A DNA stretch of 7,748 nucleotides. It comes from Actinomycetes bacterium. GTDB lineage: Bacteria > Actinomycetota > Acidimicrobiia > Spongiisociales > UBA5794. The stretch's first letter is position 1, and every line of letters starts with the position of its first letter. Both the position numbers and the translations under genes were made by a program. The notes beneath the pieces were generated by a model that was not told the DNA's origin, searched no databases, and saw only the letters and a program-made list of their open reading frames with translations. Location of the stretch: the NCBI GenBank assembly GCA_023336855.1, contig JAMBLK010000141.1, positions 1 to 7,748 of the forward strand, given 5' to 3'. Shown piece after piece: positions 1 to 6,205 of this stretch.

Positions 1-53
1 AGTAGATCAGTAGCCCAGTACTGCTCTCCTTGCTACTGCGCTACTGATCTACT
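1..53 (-). terminator. Long hairpin over the stop codon of the exporter operon
   Basis: Positions 1-14 and 40-53 are perfect 14-base inverted arms (AGTAGATCAGTAGC and its complement). After one mismatch, 16-20 pairs with 34-38, giving a stem of about 19 pairs. The TAG stop of the last ABC gene (49-51) lies inside one arm. The arms are themselves built from octamer-like units related to AGTAGCNN. Its place at the end of the operon suggests transcription termination or transcript-end protection. Any T-run would lie beyond base 1 and cannot be seen, so a dispersed palindromic repeat (REP-like) is equally possible. Confidence 0.5.
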
Positions 54-1839
54 TCTCTCTTGCCCACAACCTTCTGAATTCCTCACTCGTCTTCAGGAGC
101 TCTTCCGCCGTTCCTTGCGCTTCGATTCTCCCGTCTTTCATGACGACGACGAGGTCGGCTCGTTGGAGGGCGGGCTTGCGGTGGGAGACGACGAGAGCCG
201 TTGTTCCTGAACCGTCGGCGAAGAGGCGGTCCCACAGGATCTGCTCGGTCTCGACGTCGAGGGCGCTCGAGAGATCATCGAAGACGAGCAGATCGGGCCT
301 GCGGACCAGCATCCTGGCCGCCGCCGATCGCTGGACCTGTCCACCGGATAGACGGACTCCCCGCGGACCGACCATCGTTTCGAGGCCATCGTTCATGGCT
401 TCGAGGTCCTGTTCCATCGTTGCCGTACGGATCGCAGCGAGTACTTCCTCATCGCTTGCATCGACGCCGAGCGTCAGGTTCTCCTCGAGCGTGAGTGAGA
501 ACAGGCGCGGCACCTGAGGTGTGTAGGCCGTGCGCGGCGGCTTCATGAAGGACGCGGGATCGGTGACGGTCTCGCCTCTCCATATGACCGTTCCTCCGTC
601 GAGGGGGAGAAGGCCGAGCACGCTGCGAAGGAGCGTTGTCTTGCCCGAGCCGATCCGTCCTGTGACGACGACGAACCCGCCCGACTCAACTTCAAGATCG
701 ACCGACTCGATCCCCATCCCCGACGATGGGTATCGGTACTCGAGTCCACGGACAGAGAGCAGCGGGGCACCGTTGGACTCCGTTGCCGTGATCTCCGGTG
801 TCCCGGGTTGAATGTGTGGCTCTGGCTCTGCGAACAGATCGCGGTTGGTAGCGAGGTCGCGCCAGGTCGCTCCCCTCATCAAGGAGATGATTCGCTCCAC
901 CGACACTCCCGCTTGTTTGACCCTGGCGATGAACAGGCCCACGAAGTAGGCGGAGTCCGTGACCAGGGCAAGCAAGTAGACGAACAGGCTGAACTCGCCG
1001 ACGGTGAGGCCGGCCGACCCATCCGTGGAGATCGAGCCGGCAGCCAGAATCAGGATCAGGCCGGTTCCGATACTCACGGTGTTGTGGAATACCGCTTCGA
1101 GGCCAGCCGTGAATGTGCGATCTCGGACCATCATCTTGCGTCTCACGGCGTTCAGTTCGTCGAAGTGGTTGAGCATTGTTGCCTCTGCTCCGGCGACCTT
1201 CACCGACTGGACGGATCCGAGCGTCTCACCGAGGAAGCCGGTGATCGCCTCCGTCGATTCTCGAGCCGCGGTTCGGTACCGGCGGATCGTCGAACCGGTC
1301 CGACTGACGACCAGGATGACGATCGCCACGGGCGCGAACACGACGAGCGTCATGGTCGGGTCGATCGTGAAGAGGATGATGATCGCCACGATCGCCGACA
1401 CGGTAGACCCGATGAAGTCGACGGTGAAGTCAAACGCCTCGAGCGTGTGATCGACGTCGTCGCGGAAACGCGACACGACCTCTCCCGGTGTTTCGTCGAC
1501 CGGGCGTGCGCCCGGGAGCGAGAAGATCCACGCGAGCATCGAACCGCGCATCCCCGCACCCGCACGGAAGAGCAGGTCCGAGTGGAGGCGCATGGCGATG
1601 AACACGGCGCCGATACGCGCGGCCAGGTAAGCCCAGAGCACAGCCAGGATCGTGGGAAGGTTCCAGCCGGCGGTCTCTCCCGTGAGTTGGTCGAAGAAGG
1701 CGGCGATGAGGAGACCGACGATGATCGGTGTCGTCCAGATCGTGATCCACATCAAGAGACTCGAGAAGTAGCGCAACTTCTGATTCCCGATGAGGGCCAG
1801 CACGACTCTGGAGATGGGCGTTCGGGAGCGGAGTGTCAT
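49..1839 (-). CDS. ABC exporter half-transporter, degenerate-site subunit (fused membrane and ATPase domains)
   Basis: This 596-residue protein is the second half of a heterodimeric type IV (MsbA/BmrCD-like) ABC exporter in the cytoplasmic membrane. Hydrophobic segments lie at about 27-49, 63-83, 142-179, 255-270 and 280-304. The ATPase domain begins near 360, with an aromatic A-loop (Y368/Y370), Walker [10 protein letters not shown] (394-402), Q-loop Q442, intact signature LSGGQ (497-501), Walker B ending FDD (520-522), SSALD D-loop and switch histidine H553. D522 replaces the usual catalytic glutamate, so this subunit's own nucleotide site is expected to be slow or non-hydrolytic. That is known for asymmetric exporters such as TM287/288; here it is inferred. 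The ATG overlaps the stop of the upstream gene as ATGA, implying translational coupling. The substrate cannot be read from the sequence; drugs, lipids or peptides are all possible. Confidence 0.96.
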   Translation of the reverse strand: MTLRSRTPISRVVLALIGNQKLRYFSSLLMWITIWTTPIIVGLLIAAFFDQLTGETAGWNLPTILAVLWAYLAARIGAVFIAMRLHSDLLFRAGAGMRGSMLAWIFSLPGARPVDETPGEVVSRFRDDVDHTLEAFDFTVDFIGSTVSAIVAIIILFTIDPTMTLVVFAPVAIVILVVSRTGSTIRRYRTAARESTEAITGFLGETLGSVQSVKVAGAEATMLNHFDELNAVRRKMMVRDRTFTAGLEAVFHNTVSIGTGLILILAAGSISTDGSAGLTVGEFSLFVYLLALVTDSAYFVGLFIARVKQAGVSVERIISLMRGATWRDLATNRDLFAEPEPHIQPGTPEITATESNGAPLLSVRGLEYRYPSSGMGIESVDLEVESGGFVVVTGRIGSGKTTLLRSVLGLLPLDGGTVIWRGETVTDPASFMKPPRTAYTPQVPRLFSLTLEENLTLGVDASDEEVLAAIRTATMEQDLEAMNDGLETMVGPRGVRLSGGQVQRSAAARMLVRRPDLLVFDDLSSALDVETEQILWDRLFADGSGTTALVVSHRKPALQRADLVVVMKDGRIEAQGTAEELLKTSEEFRRLWAREK

Positions 1840-3587
1840 GCGAGCACCTCCTCCATGCCGGTCGCCAGGAGATCCGAGAACCTCGAATCCGGGTCGGCCG
1901 CGAGCGTGGATCTTTCACCGAATTCAACGACGTGGCCGTCGTCGAGGATGAGGATGTCATCGGCCCTGGTGACTGTGCCAAGCCGGTGGGCGATGACGAT
2001 GCCGGTTCGTCCCTCGAGGAGATGATCGACGGCCCGTTCGATGAGAGCCTCGGTTGCAGGATCCAGACGGGACGATGCCTCATCGAGAACGACCACGCCG
2101 GGGTCCTCGAGGAAGATTCGCGTGAAGGCGAGGAGTTGAGCCTGTCCCGCCGACAGCCCACCGCTCCCCGATTCGAGGAGTGTGTCGAGGCCGTCCGGTA
2201 GCGACGCGAGCCACGGATCGAGTTCGAGACGGTGGATGGCGTCGAGTATCCGTTCTTCGGGGATCTCGTCATTGAAGAACGTCAGGTTGTCGCGCACCGA
2301 TGCCCGGAACAGTTGGACGTCCTGTGTGACCATGCCGACACGTTTGCGGAAGTCCGCGACGCGGGCGTCACCGGTGGCAACGCCACCGAGCCTCACGGTC
2401 CCCGTCTGAGGTTCGTAGAGCCTGGTGATGAGACGAGCGATCGTTGATTTCCCGCTGCCTGTCCGGCCGAGCAGTCCGACAACGCGACCCGGGGCGATAT
2501 CGAAGTGGACGTCATGCAGGACGATCTCGGCGCCATCCTCGTCGGCGTACGAGAACGTGACGTCGTCGAACTCGACGCGAAGGGCACCACCGTTGATCGG
2601 TTGATCACCCTCGGCCCTGAGCTTCGTCGGAGTCTCCATCAACTCATCCACACGAGAGATGGCTGCTCCCGCCTTCTGGAGGTCTTCCATCTGTGCCCGA
2701 ATCTGTTCCATCGGGTGCCGGGTCATCTCGACGTAGTGGAAGACCAGATAGACGGAACCGATCGTCAGCGTTCCGATTCCGAAGAGCCACGAACCGAGGA
2801 TGAAGACGATCGAGGTCGAGAGTCCGTAGAGGACGATCGTCGTGCTCCACATCCACGCCCATCCCATCCACCCGCGGATCGTCTGGGGGAGCCACCGACG
2901 CAGAATCGTGTTGAAGCGCTCCTCCATGTACGGGGCGGCGCCGTTCGCCGTGATGTCCTCGGTGCCTTCGACGACTTCACCGACGAAGCCGAATGCTTCA
3001 GCTGCAGACGCCCGAACCGCCTTCCATCGCGGGACGGCTACACGGTGGAGGCCGGTCATGGCGACGAGGGCGAGAACGGTGAAGATCGTGACGCTGAGAC
3101 CGACGATCCAACTCTCGAGCCACAGCATCACGAGGACGCCGACTACCAGCGCTCCGTTACCGACGACCTTGATCATCATCGCGGAGAAGAAATTGGACAG
3201 TGCCGTGACGTCGCCGTCGATGCGTTCGATGAGCTCACCGGACGAGTGGCCTTTGTGGAACCCCATGTCGAGATGGATCACGTGCTCGGTCAGGTTCGCA
3301 CGCAGGTGGTTCGTTGCCGTCCAGCCGACGTCCTCCGCCAGATAGGTGGCCCAGATCGCCAGCGCCTGTTGGGCCAAGGCAACCAGCATGAACGTGACCG
3401 CGAGCGGAATGAGCGCACTTGCTCCGCGGCCTTCGAGGGCGCCATCGATGAACCGTTTGATGAGTTGCGGATTGACGAGCTGCAGTCCGATGGTGCCGAA
3501 GAGGACGAAGCTGAGCAGAACCACCCGCGGCCGCAAGGGTCTCAGGTAGTCGGTGAGAAGGTTGAAATAGGCTCGTACAGGGATCAT
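1836..3587 (-). CDS. ABC exporter half-transporter, catalytic-site subunit (fused membrane and ATPase domains)
   Basis: This 583-residue protein is the first gene of the exporter operon. Membrane segments lie at about 23-42, 58-80, 137-157, 160-180 and 248-290, followed by an ATPase domain from about 336. It has A-loop Y347, Walker [10 protein letters not shown] (374-382), Q-loop Q422, signature LSAGQ (478-482), Walker B VVVLDEAS with catalytic E503, D-loop SSRLDP and switch H534. The catalytic residues are complete, while the signature has Ala for the first Gly. In the dimer, its Walker motifs face the partner's perfect LSGGQ (active site), and its LSAGQ faces the partner's D522 (degenerate site). 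The start is supported by AGGA 7 nt upstream. It is preceded by a leader ORF and an intrinsic terminator, so expression is probably controlled by attenuation. The exported substrate is unknown; a multidrug role is inferred from the regulatory layout only. Confidence 0.96.
   Translation of the reverse strand: MIPVRAYFNLLTDYLRPLRPRVVLLSFVLFGTIGLQLVNPQLIKRFIDGALEGRGASALIPLAVTFMLVALAQQALAIWATYLAEDVGWTATNHLRANLTEHVIHLDMGFHKGHSSGELIERIDGDVTALSNFFSAMMIKVVGNGALVVGVLVMLWLESWIVGLSVTIFTVLALVAMTGLHRVAVPRWKAVRASAAEAFGFVGEVVEGTEDITANGAAPYMEERFNTILRRWLPQTIRGWMGWAWMWSTTIVLYGLSTSIVFILGSWLFGIGTLTIGSVYLVFHYVEMTRHPMEQIRAQMEDLQKAGAAISRVDELMETPTKLRAEGDQPINGGALRVEFDDVTFSYADEDGAEIVLHDVHFDIAPGRVVGLLGRTGSGKSTIARLITRLYEPQTGTVRLGGVATGDARVADFRKRVGMVTQDVQLFRASVRDNLTFFNDEIPEERILDAIHRLELDPWLASLPDGLDTLLESGSGGLSAGQAQLLAFTRIFLEDPGVVVLDEASSRLDPATEALIERAVDHLLEGRTGIVIAHRLGTVTRADDILILDDGHVVEFGERSTLAADPDSRFSDLLATGMEEVLA
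1847..1854 (-). promoter_or_regulatory. Strong internal Shine-Dalgarno for the second ABC gene
   Basis: On the minus strand GGAGGAGG lies 7 nt before the ATG at 1839, inside the last codons (Glu-Glu-Val) of the first ABC gene. With the ATGA stop/start overlap it supports coupled, near-equal synthesis of the two exporter halves. Confidence 0.85.
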
Positions 3588-3629
3588 TTCGTGTCCTGGG
3601 TCGTCAGGAATGGGCAGTTGCGGCCATTG

Positions 3630-3652
3630 AAAAAGCCGCCCGGTGGGCGGCT
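3630..3652 (-). terminator. Intrinsic terminator in the leader of the ABC exporter operon (probable attenuator)
   Basis: Read on the minus strand, AGCCGCCC pairs perfectly with GGGCGGCT around an ACC loop (3634-3652) and runs straight into TTTTT (3630-3634), a canonical Rho-independent terminator. It points toward the ABC genes and lies only 42 nt before their first ATG (3587). No minus-strand gene ends just upstream of it; the neighbour at 3902-4594 runs the other way. The only coding sequence it follows is a 21-codon ORF. A terminator between a promoter and its own operon is the signature of conditional transcription attenuation. Confidence 0.85.
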
Positions 3653-3677
3653 ACCTCGCTTGAACGCTGCTACCGGG

Positions 3678-3743
3678 TCAGAACCGGAAACGGGCGCGCG
3701 CGAGGGCCGCTGGGGTGGTGTTCGGCTGCGTACGCCGGATCAT
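3678..3743 (-). CDS. Putative 21-residue leader peptide of the ABC exporter operon
   Basis: ATG at 3743-3741, TGA at 3680-3678. On the minus strand AGGAGG (3754-3759) lies 10 nt before the ATG, and AAAGGA abuts it, so translation is plausible. The peptide starts MIRRTQP and ends LARARFRF; it is basic, with no membrane segment. The C-terminal residues form overlapping Arg-X-Arg triplets (R16-A17-R18 and R18-F19-R20). Such +X+ motifs are known to stall macrolide-bound ribosomes. The stop codon lies 25 nt before the terminator stem, a workable distance for ribosome-dependent control. By position it resembles BmrB, the leader of B. subtilis bmrCD, but no sequence similarity to BmrB is claimed. 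It is too short for coding statistics; a non-translated 5' UTR is the alternative. Confidence 0.6.
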   Translation of the reverse strand: MIRRTQPNTTPAALARARFRF

Positions 3744-3799
3744 TCCTTTGACCCCTCCTCGCTCGGCACCGTGACCACGAAGGCCACCTGACATCAAGA

Positions 3800-3828
3800 A
3801 CTCTCGCGCAGGGTTGCCCAACTGTCAA
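3800..3828 (-). promoter_or_regulatory. Candidate promoter for the leader and ABC operon
   Basis: On the minus strand a perfect -35 TTGACA (3823-3828) is followed after 17 nt by GAGAGT (3800-3805), which keeps the key A2 and T6 of a -10 box but is otherwise weak. The transcript would start near 3792, giving about 50 nt before the leader ORF and about 200 nt before the first ABC gene. No better -10 box is visible. Confidence 0.45.
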
Positions 3829-3850
3829 GCTTCCTCTCATGCGAGTCCGC

Positions 3851-3886
3851 GGTTCGCACAGCACCTTCAAGCTCAAGGTGCGAACC
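3851..3886. promoter_or_regulatory. Strong dyad upstream of the zinc-ribbon gene
   Basis: GGTTCGCAC (3851-3859) is a perfect inverted match of GTGCGAACC (3878-3886). A second inverted pair, CACCTT and AAGGTG, lies inside, so the segment can fold as a 6-bp outer stem, a short bulge, and a 6-bp inner stem with a 7-nt loop. No T-run follows on either strand, which argues against an intrinsic terminator. It ends 15 nt before the preferred ATG at 3902. It may be an operator dyad or a 5' UTR hairpin. If translation began at ATG 3839 instead, it would be coding. Confidence 0.5.
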
Positions 3887-3901
3887 GCCGACATCAAGAA
3901 G

Positions 3902-4594
3902 ATGGATTCGATGAAGTGCGCCGCGTGCGGGGTTGATCTGCCGGATGCCGCCGCCCGGTTCTGCAGTTCATGCGGTGAACCGGTGCTGATCCCAGACGAC
4001 AGTCCGGCGACAGATTCATCGCCTCCGCCGCGGATCACCGATGAGCACTGGCAGTACATCACGTGGGGTGCAATCGCGGCCGGTGCCGTCGCGATCGTCG
4101 CGCTTGTGGCCGTGGTCTTTGGCCTGCTGGCGGAAACCGACACTGCCGGCGCCGTCGATCCGGAAGCGATCGACGAGGTAGTGCCGACGTTGGTCACCGT
4201 TCCGGAGAAGGCTCTCGAGTCGGTCAACGTTCTGGTGACCGAACCGGTTGTCGTTCGCTCTCCTCGGATCGGACCGACCACGCGATATCACCAGGACGGC
4301 ACGGTCGTGGTCGTACGTGTGACGATGGACGTGTGCGAACGCCACGACGGAATGCTGCGAGCGAGTGGATCGATTCGGAACGACTCGGCCCTCGACCAGA
4401 CCTTCGACTACGACATCGGTGTCGATCTGAAGCGCAGGGGTACCGGTGCCGTGCTCTCGCATCTCGAAGTCTCGATCGAGGCCCTCGCATCGGGTGAGAC
4501 GGCCGAGTGGAACGTCGAGACCGTGTCGAGCCGCGTCGTGAACATCCGGTGTGACGTCACCGAGTTGACGGTGATCCCGGTCGACGAGTCCTAA
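3902..4594 (+). CDS. Zinc-ribbon, single-pass membrane protein with a FxLYD-like outer domain
   Basis: From the 3902 ATG the protein has 230 residues. Two CxxC pairs (C6/C9 and C21/C24) form an N-terminal zinc ribbon. A Pro/Ser/Asp-rich linker (about 30-47) follows, then one hydrophobic segment (about 53-77), then roughly 150 residues predicted to lie outside the membrane. The distal part (residues about 130-205) has the pattern G-I-x-N-x-S ... Y ... L ... L-x-x-G-E-x-x-x-W, as in FxLYD-type beta sandwiches. Two cysteines in the outer domain could form a disulfide. Function is unknown; such proteins are usually annotated as zinc-ribbon domain proteins. Start choice is uncertain: ATGs at 3839, 3902 and 3911 are in frame and none has a strong SD. 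3902 or 3911 puts the zinc ribbon at the extreme N-terminus, as in relatives. It runs divergently from the ABC operon and converges on the protease gene 18 nt downstream. Confidence 0.85.
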   Translation: MDSMKCAACGVDLPDAAARFCSSCGEPVLIPDDSPATDSSPPPRITDEHWQYITWGAIAAGAVAIVALVAVVFGLLAETDTAGAVDPEAIDEVVPTLVTVPEKALESVNVLVTEPVVVRSPRIGPTTRYHQDGTVVVVRVTMDVCERHDGMLRASGSIRNDSALDQTFDYDIGVDLKRRGTGAVLSHLEVSIEALASGETAEWNVETVSSRVVNIRCDVTELTVIPVDES

Positions 4595-4604
4595 CTCGCT
4601 CTGC

Positions 4605-4627
4605 CGGGTTCCTCAGCCCAGAACCCG
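4605..4627. terminator. Weak hairpin between convergent genes
   Basis: CGGGTTC (4605-4611) and GAACCCG (4621-4627) form a 7-bp stem with a 9-nt loop. It spans the 18-bp gap and the last codons of the convergent protease gene. There is no T-run on either side, so it could at most help separate the two convergent transcripts. Confidence 0.35.
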
Positions 4628-5458
4628 TACGACGAACAAGGCCGCCAGAAGGGCAAAGGAATTCGTCGCGATGTGGGCCATCACCGGAGCCACGGTGCTG
4701 TTCGCCCGCAGCCTGAGCCACAGGAAGGCGAACCCGGTGAGGGTGAGCCCCGCCACGGTGCCGGCCAGGGCCAACGTGACTTCCGCGACGCTGTCGATGC
4801 TCTCGCCGGCCGGATTGGTGACCAGCGTGTCGATCGTCGGGAGGATGTGCCACAGTCCGAAGAGGAGGCTCGTGGCGAGTCCGGCCCAGAGCGGGGCCCA
4901 ACGGCGAGCGAACATGCCGAAGAGAACCCCCCGGAACAATGTCTCTTCATAGAAGGCGGTTGCGATCGGTATCCGGATGAGAGCATCGAACAGGATGGCT
5001 CCAGTTGTGCTCTCGATGACGCGATCGTCGCGGAAGAATTCGCGAGTGAACGGCAGAGCAACGCCGATGAGGATCCCGACGCCGATCACTCCCATGACGA
5101 TGCCCCCAACCGTTAGCCCTCGGCGAATCCGGTCCCTGCGGTAGCCGAGATCTGTGGCATCGGCACCGGTGTGACGGGCTATCGCTACGGCAACGCCCAG
5201 GATCCCGAGATTGAAGGGGATGTGCAGCCAGGGATCGAGGATCCGATTCGCGACGACGTTGGCGTACGCGGTGAGGGCAACGATCGCGACGATGTGCCAG
5301 GCATGAATTCCGTGCTCGCCGGGGGATTTCTTGAGCCACATGGAGGGGCGCCACATGCGGTCCCACTCATCGCGAGTCCACGACACATCAGAGCCGGGAG
5401 GACGCACGACTCCCCCCTCGTCTTGTGACCCGTGATGTTCGTCCTCGGTGCCTGACAT
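4613..5458 (-). CDS. CPBP-family intramembrane metalloprotease
   Basis: This 281-residue polytopic membrane protein belongs to the CPBP (Abi, CAAX-protease-like) family. The three family motifs are intact: E171-E172-x3-R176 (FYEETLFRG), F200-x3-H204 (LFGLWH) and H262-x3-N266 (HIATN). These are the glutamates and histidines that bind metal and activate water within the membrane. Hydrophobic segments lie at about 52-72, 78-95, 115-136, 153-170, 186-206, 226-250 and 256-280. The first ~45 residues are charged and hydrophilic, probably cytosolic. The ATG at 5458 has only a weak AGG upstream, but a TAGGGT -10-like box sits 9 nt before it, suggesting a leaderless or very short-leader mRNA. Family members range from prenyl-protein processing to bacteriocin self-immunity; the substrate here cannot be inferred, and no bacteriocin gene is adjacent. 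A later start within the charged N-terminus is possible. Confidence 0.92.
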   Translation of the reverse strand: MSGTEDEHHGSQDEGGVVRPPGSDVSWTRDEWDRMWRPSMWLKKSPGEHGIHAWHIVAIVALTAYANVVANRILDPWLHIPFNLGILGVAVAIARHTGADATDLGYRRDRIRRGLTVGGIVMGVIGVGILIGVALPFTREFFRDDRVIESTTGAILFDALIRIPIATAFYEETLFRGVLFGMFARRWAPLWAGLATSLLFGLWHILPTIDTLVTNPAGESIDSVAEVTLALAGTVAGLTLTGFAFLWLRLRANSTVAPVMAHIATNSFALLAALFVVRVLG

Positions 5459-5467
5459 GGGACCTGC

Positions 5468-5473
5468 ACCCTA
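5468..5473 (-). promoter_or_regulatory. -10 box for the CPBP protease gene
   Basis: On the minus strand TAGGGT (TANNNT type) lies 9 nt before the ATG at 5458, placing the transcript start 2-3 nt from the start codon. The -35 region is not recognisable. Confidence 0.45.
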
Positions 5474-5496
5474 CCGGAGAGGTTCGGTCGGGCCGC

Positions 5497-5502
5497 TACG
5501 CT
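5497..5502 (+). promoter_or_regulatory. -10 box giving a leaderless transcript of the 5509 gene
   Basis: TACGCT is followed by exactly 6 nt and then the ATG at 5509, so transcription should start at the start codon. No Shine-Dalgarno precedes the ATG, which agrees with leaderless translation, common in Actinomycetota. It is divergent from the protease promoter 24 nt away, so the two polymerase sites would overlap. Confidence 0.55.
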
Positions 5503-5508
5503 TCTCAC

Positions 5509-6096
5509 ATGGCACTTCTCGACGCTTTCAAACAGCAGGTTTTGAACCTCGGCAGAAGTGAGGCTCGTGCCAAGGCGCGACCGCTGCTCATCGACGATGA
5601 GGCGTTCGATCGATCTGCAGCGGGTCTCGATCGGAGGACGTCGGAGGGGTTCGTTCTCTTCTGGTTGCTGTCGGACCGGGCCCTCTATCTGGTCGCCGGC
5701 AGCGCTACCGGCGACTGGGCGTTCAGGATCCCGTACGAGTGCATCGCCGAGATGGCTCTCGATTTCGACGAGAACGCGGAGACACTTCCCTGGTACATCA
5801 GGCTCACGCTGTTCCCCGACGGCGATGGGGTGATCACAACGCTCGAGGACGTGGAGGAACTCGGGAAACCACTCGCGGCGCCGATGCCGAGAGTGATCGA
5901 CGGTGGAGAGAAGGAACACCTCGCCCAGGGAGCCGTCATCCCATTGGCAGGATTCGCCGTCGTTACGAAGAAATTCCGCACCGCTCTCGCCCGGCGACTC
6001 GAACTCGGAGGCGGCTCATTGCATGTCCACGGCGAAGACCGGGCTGCAGCGCAGCGTCGTCTCCCAACGCGGAAACGATCGAAGGACACCGAGTAG
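5509..6096 (+). CDS. Uncharacterised soluble protein with a possible PH-like fold
   Basis: This 195-residue protein has no signal peptide or membrane segment. Residues about 45-115 (from GFVLFWLLSDRALYLVAG through the IPYECIAEMALDF strand) have the rhythm of small bacterial PH-like domains: a strand containing 'lSdraLyl', then a strand containing 'riPyecI'. This is a fold guess from pattern, not a recognised family. The C-terminus (about 155-195) is rich in Arg and Lys. The first ATG in the frame is at 5425, but it lies inside the divergent protease gene. The ATG at 5509 has a leaderless -10 box 6 nt upstream and begins with a sensible amphipathic helix (MALLDAFKQQ), so I chose it. Gly-rich and charged segments near 165-185 look disordered. 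Function unknown. Confidence 0.8.
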   Translation: MALLDAFKQQVLNLGRSEARAKARPLLIDDEAFDRSAAGLDRRTSEGFVLFWLLSDRALYLVAGSATGDWAFRIPYECIAEMALDFDENAETLPWYIRLTLFPDGDGVITTLEDVEELGKPLAAPMPRVIDGGEKEHLAQGAVIPLAGFAVVTKKFRTALARRLELGGGSLHVHGEDRAAAQRRLPTRKRSKDTE

Positions 6097-6097
6097 G

Positions 6098-6116
6098 TCT
6101 CCGAGAGATTCGGAGA
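6098..6116 (+). terminator. Hairpin directly after the 5509 gene
   Basis: TCTCCGA (6098-6104) and TCGGAGA (6110-6116) form a perfect 7-bp stem with a 5-nt GAGAT loop, starting 2 nt after the TAG stop. It is followed by ATTGGG, not a T-run, so it is a weak or factor-assisted terminator at best. Confidence 0.4.
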
Positions 6117-6146
6117 ATTGGGTCAGGCTTCTCCTTAGTCCGTATC

Positions 6147-6166
6147 CGGGAAGACTGCCGTTCCCG
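6147..6166. repeat. Small inverted repeat between convergent genes
   Basis: CGGGAA (6147-6152) and TTCCCG (6161-6166) form a 6-bp stem with an 8-nt loop, 40 nt downstream of the tnaA stop on the minus strand. There is no adjacent T-run. It may contribute to tnaA transcript ending; the evidence is limited to the dyad. Confidence 0.3.
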
Positions 6167-6171
6167 CTCGG

Positions 6172-6199
6172 AGCTGGTAGCTGGCGGCTGGCAGCTCGT
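6172..6199. repeat. Four imperfect heptamer repeats (AGCTGGC type) after tnaA
   Basis: Four consecutive 7-mers run AGCTGGT, AGCTGGC, GGCTGGC, AGCTCGT, directly after the tnaA stop codon (6206-6208, minus strand). GAGCTG (6171-6176) and CAGCTC (6192-6197) also form inverted arms. It looks like a short tandem repeat of the kind scattered in intergenic regions of some GC-rich genomes; no function can be assigned. Confidence 0.45.
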
Positions 6200-6205
6200 C
6201 TCTTC

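Larger units (their letters stand above)
3790..3900. repeat. 11-bp direct repeat spaced exactly 100 bp
   Basis: GACATCAAGAA occurs at 3790-3800 and again at 3890-3900, flanking the divergent control region between the ABC leader and the zinc-ribbon gene. The left copy overlaps the predicted ABC transcription start; the right copy ends just before the ATG at 3902. The pair could be a binding site or chance; only the two copies themselves are seen. Confidence 0.4.

Noticed and set aside
808..2025. Long plus-strand ORF (405 codons) opposite the ABC genes
   Set aside because: It is the antisense shadow of two clear ABC exporter genes; its translation is a low-complexity Asp/Arg/Glu/His mix without a domain or ribosome binding site.
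3630..3652. Terminator belonging to an upstream minus-strand gene
   Set aside because: No minus-strand gene ends between 3652 and 4612; the zinc-ribbon gene there is on the plus strand, so the terminator can only serve the ABC leader transcript.
2505..3791. Long plus-strand ORF (428 codons) opposite the first ABC gene and its leader
   Set aside because: Same kind of antisense shadow in GC-rich DNA; charged low-complexity translation, and it runs across the leader terminator region.
5425..5508. N-terminal extension of the 195-residue protein to ATG 5425
   Set aside because: It would overlap the divergent protease start and both promoters; the ATG at 5509 has an ideally spaced leaderless -10 box.
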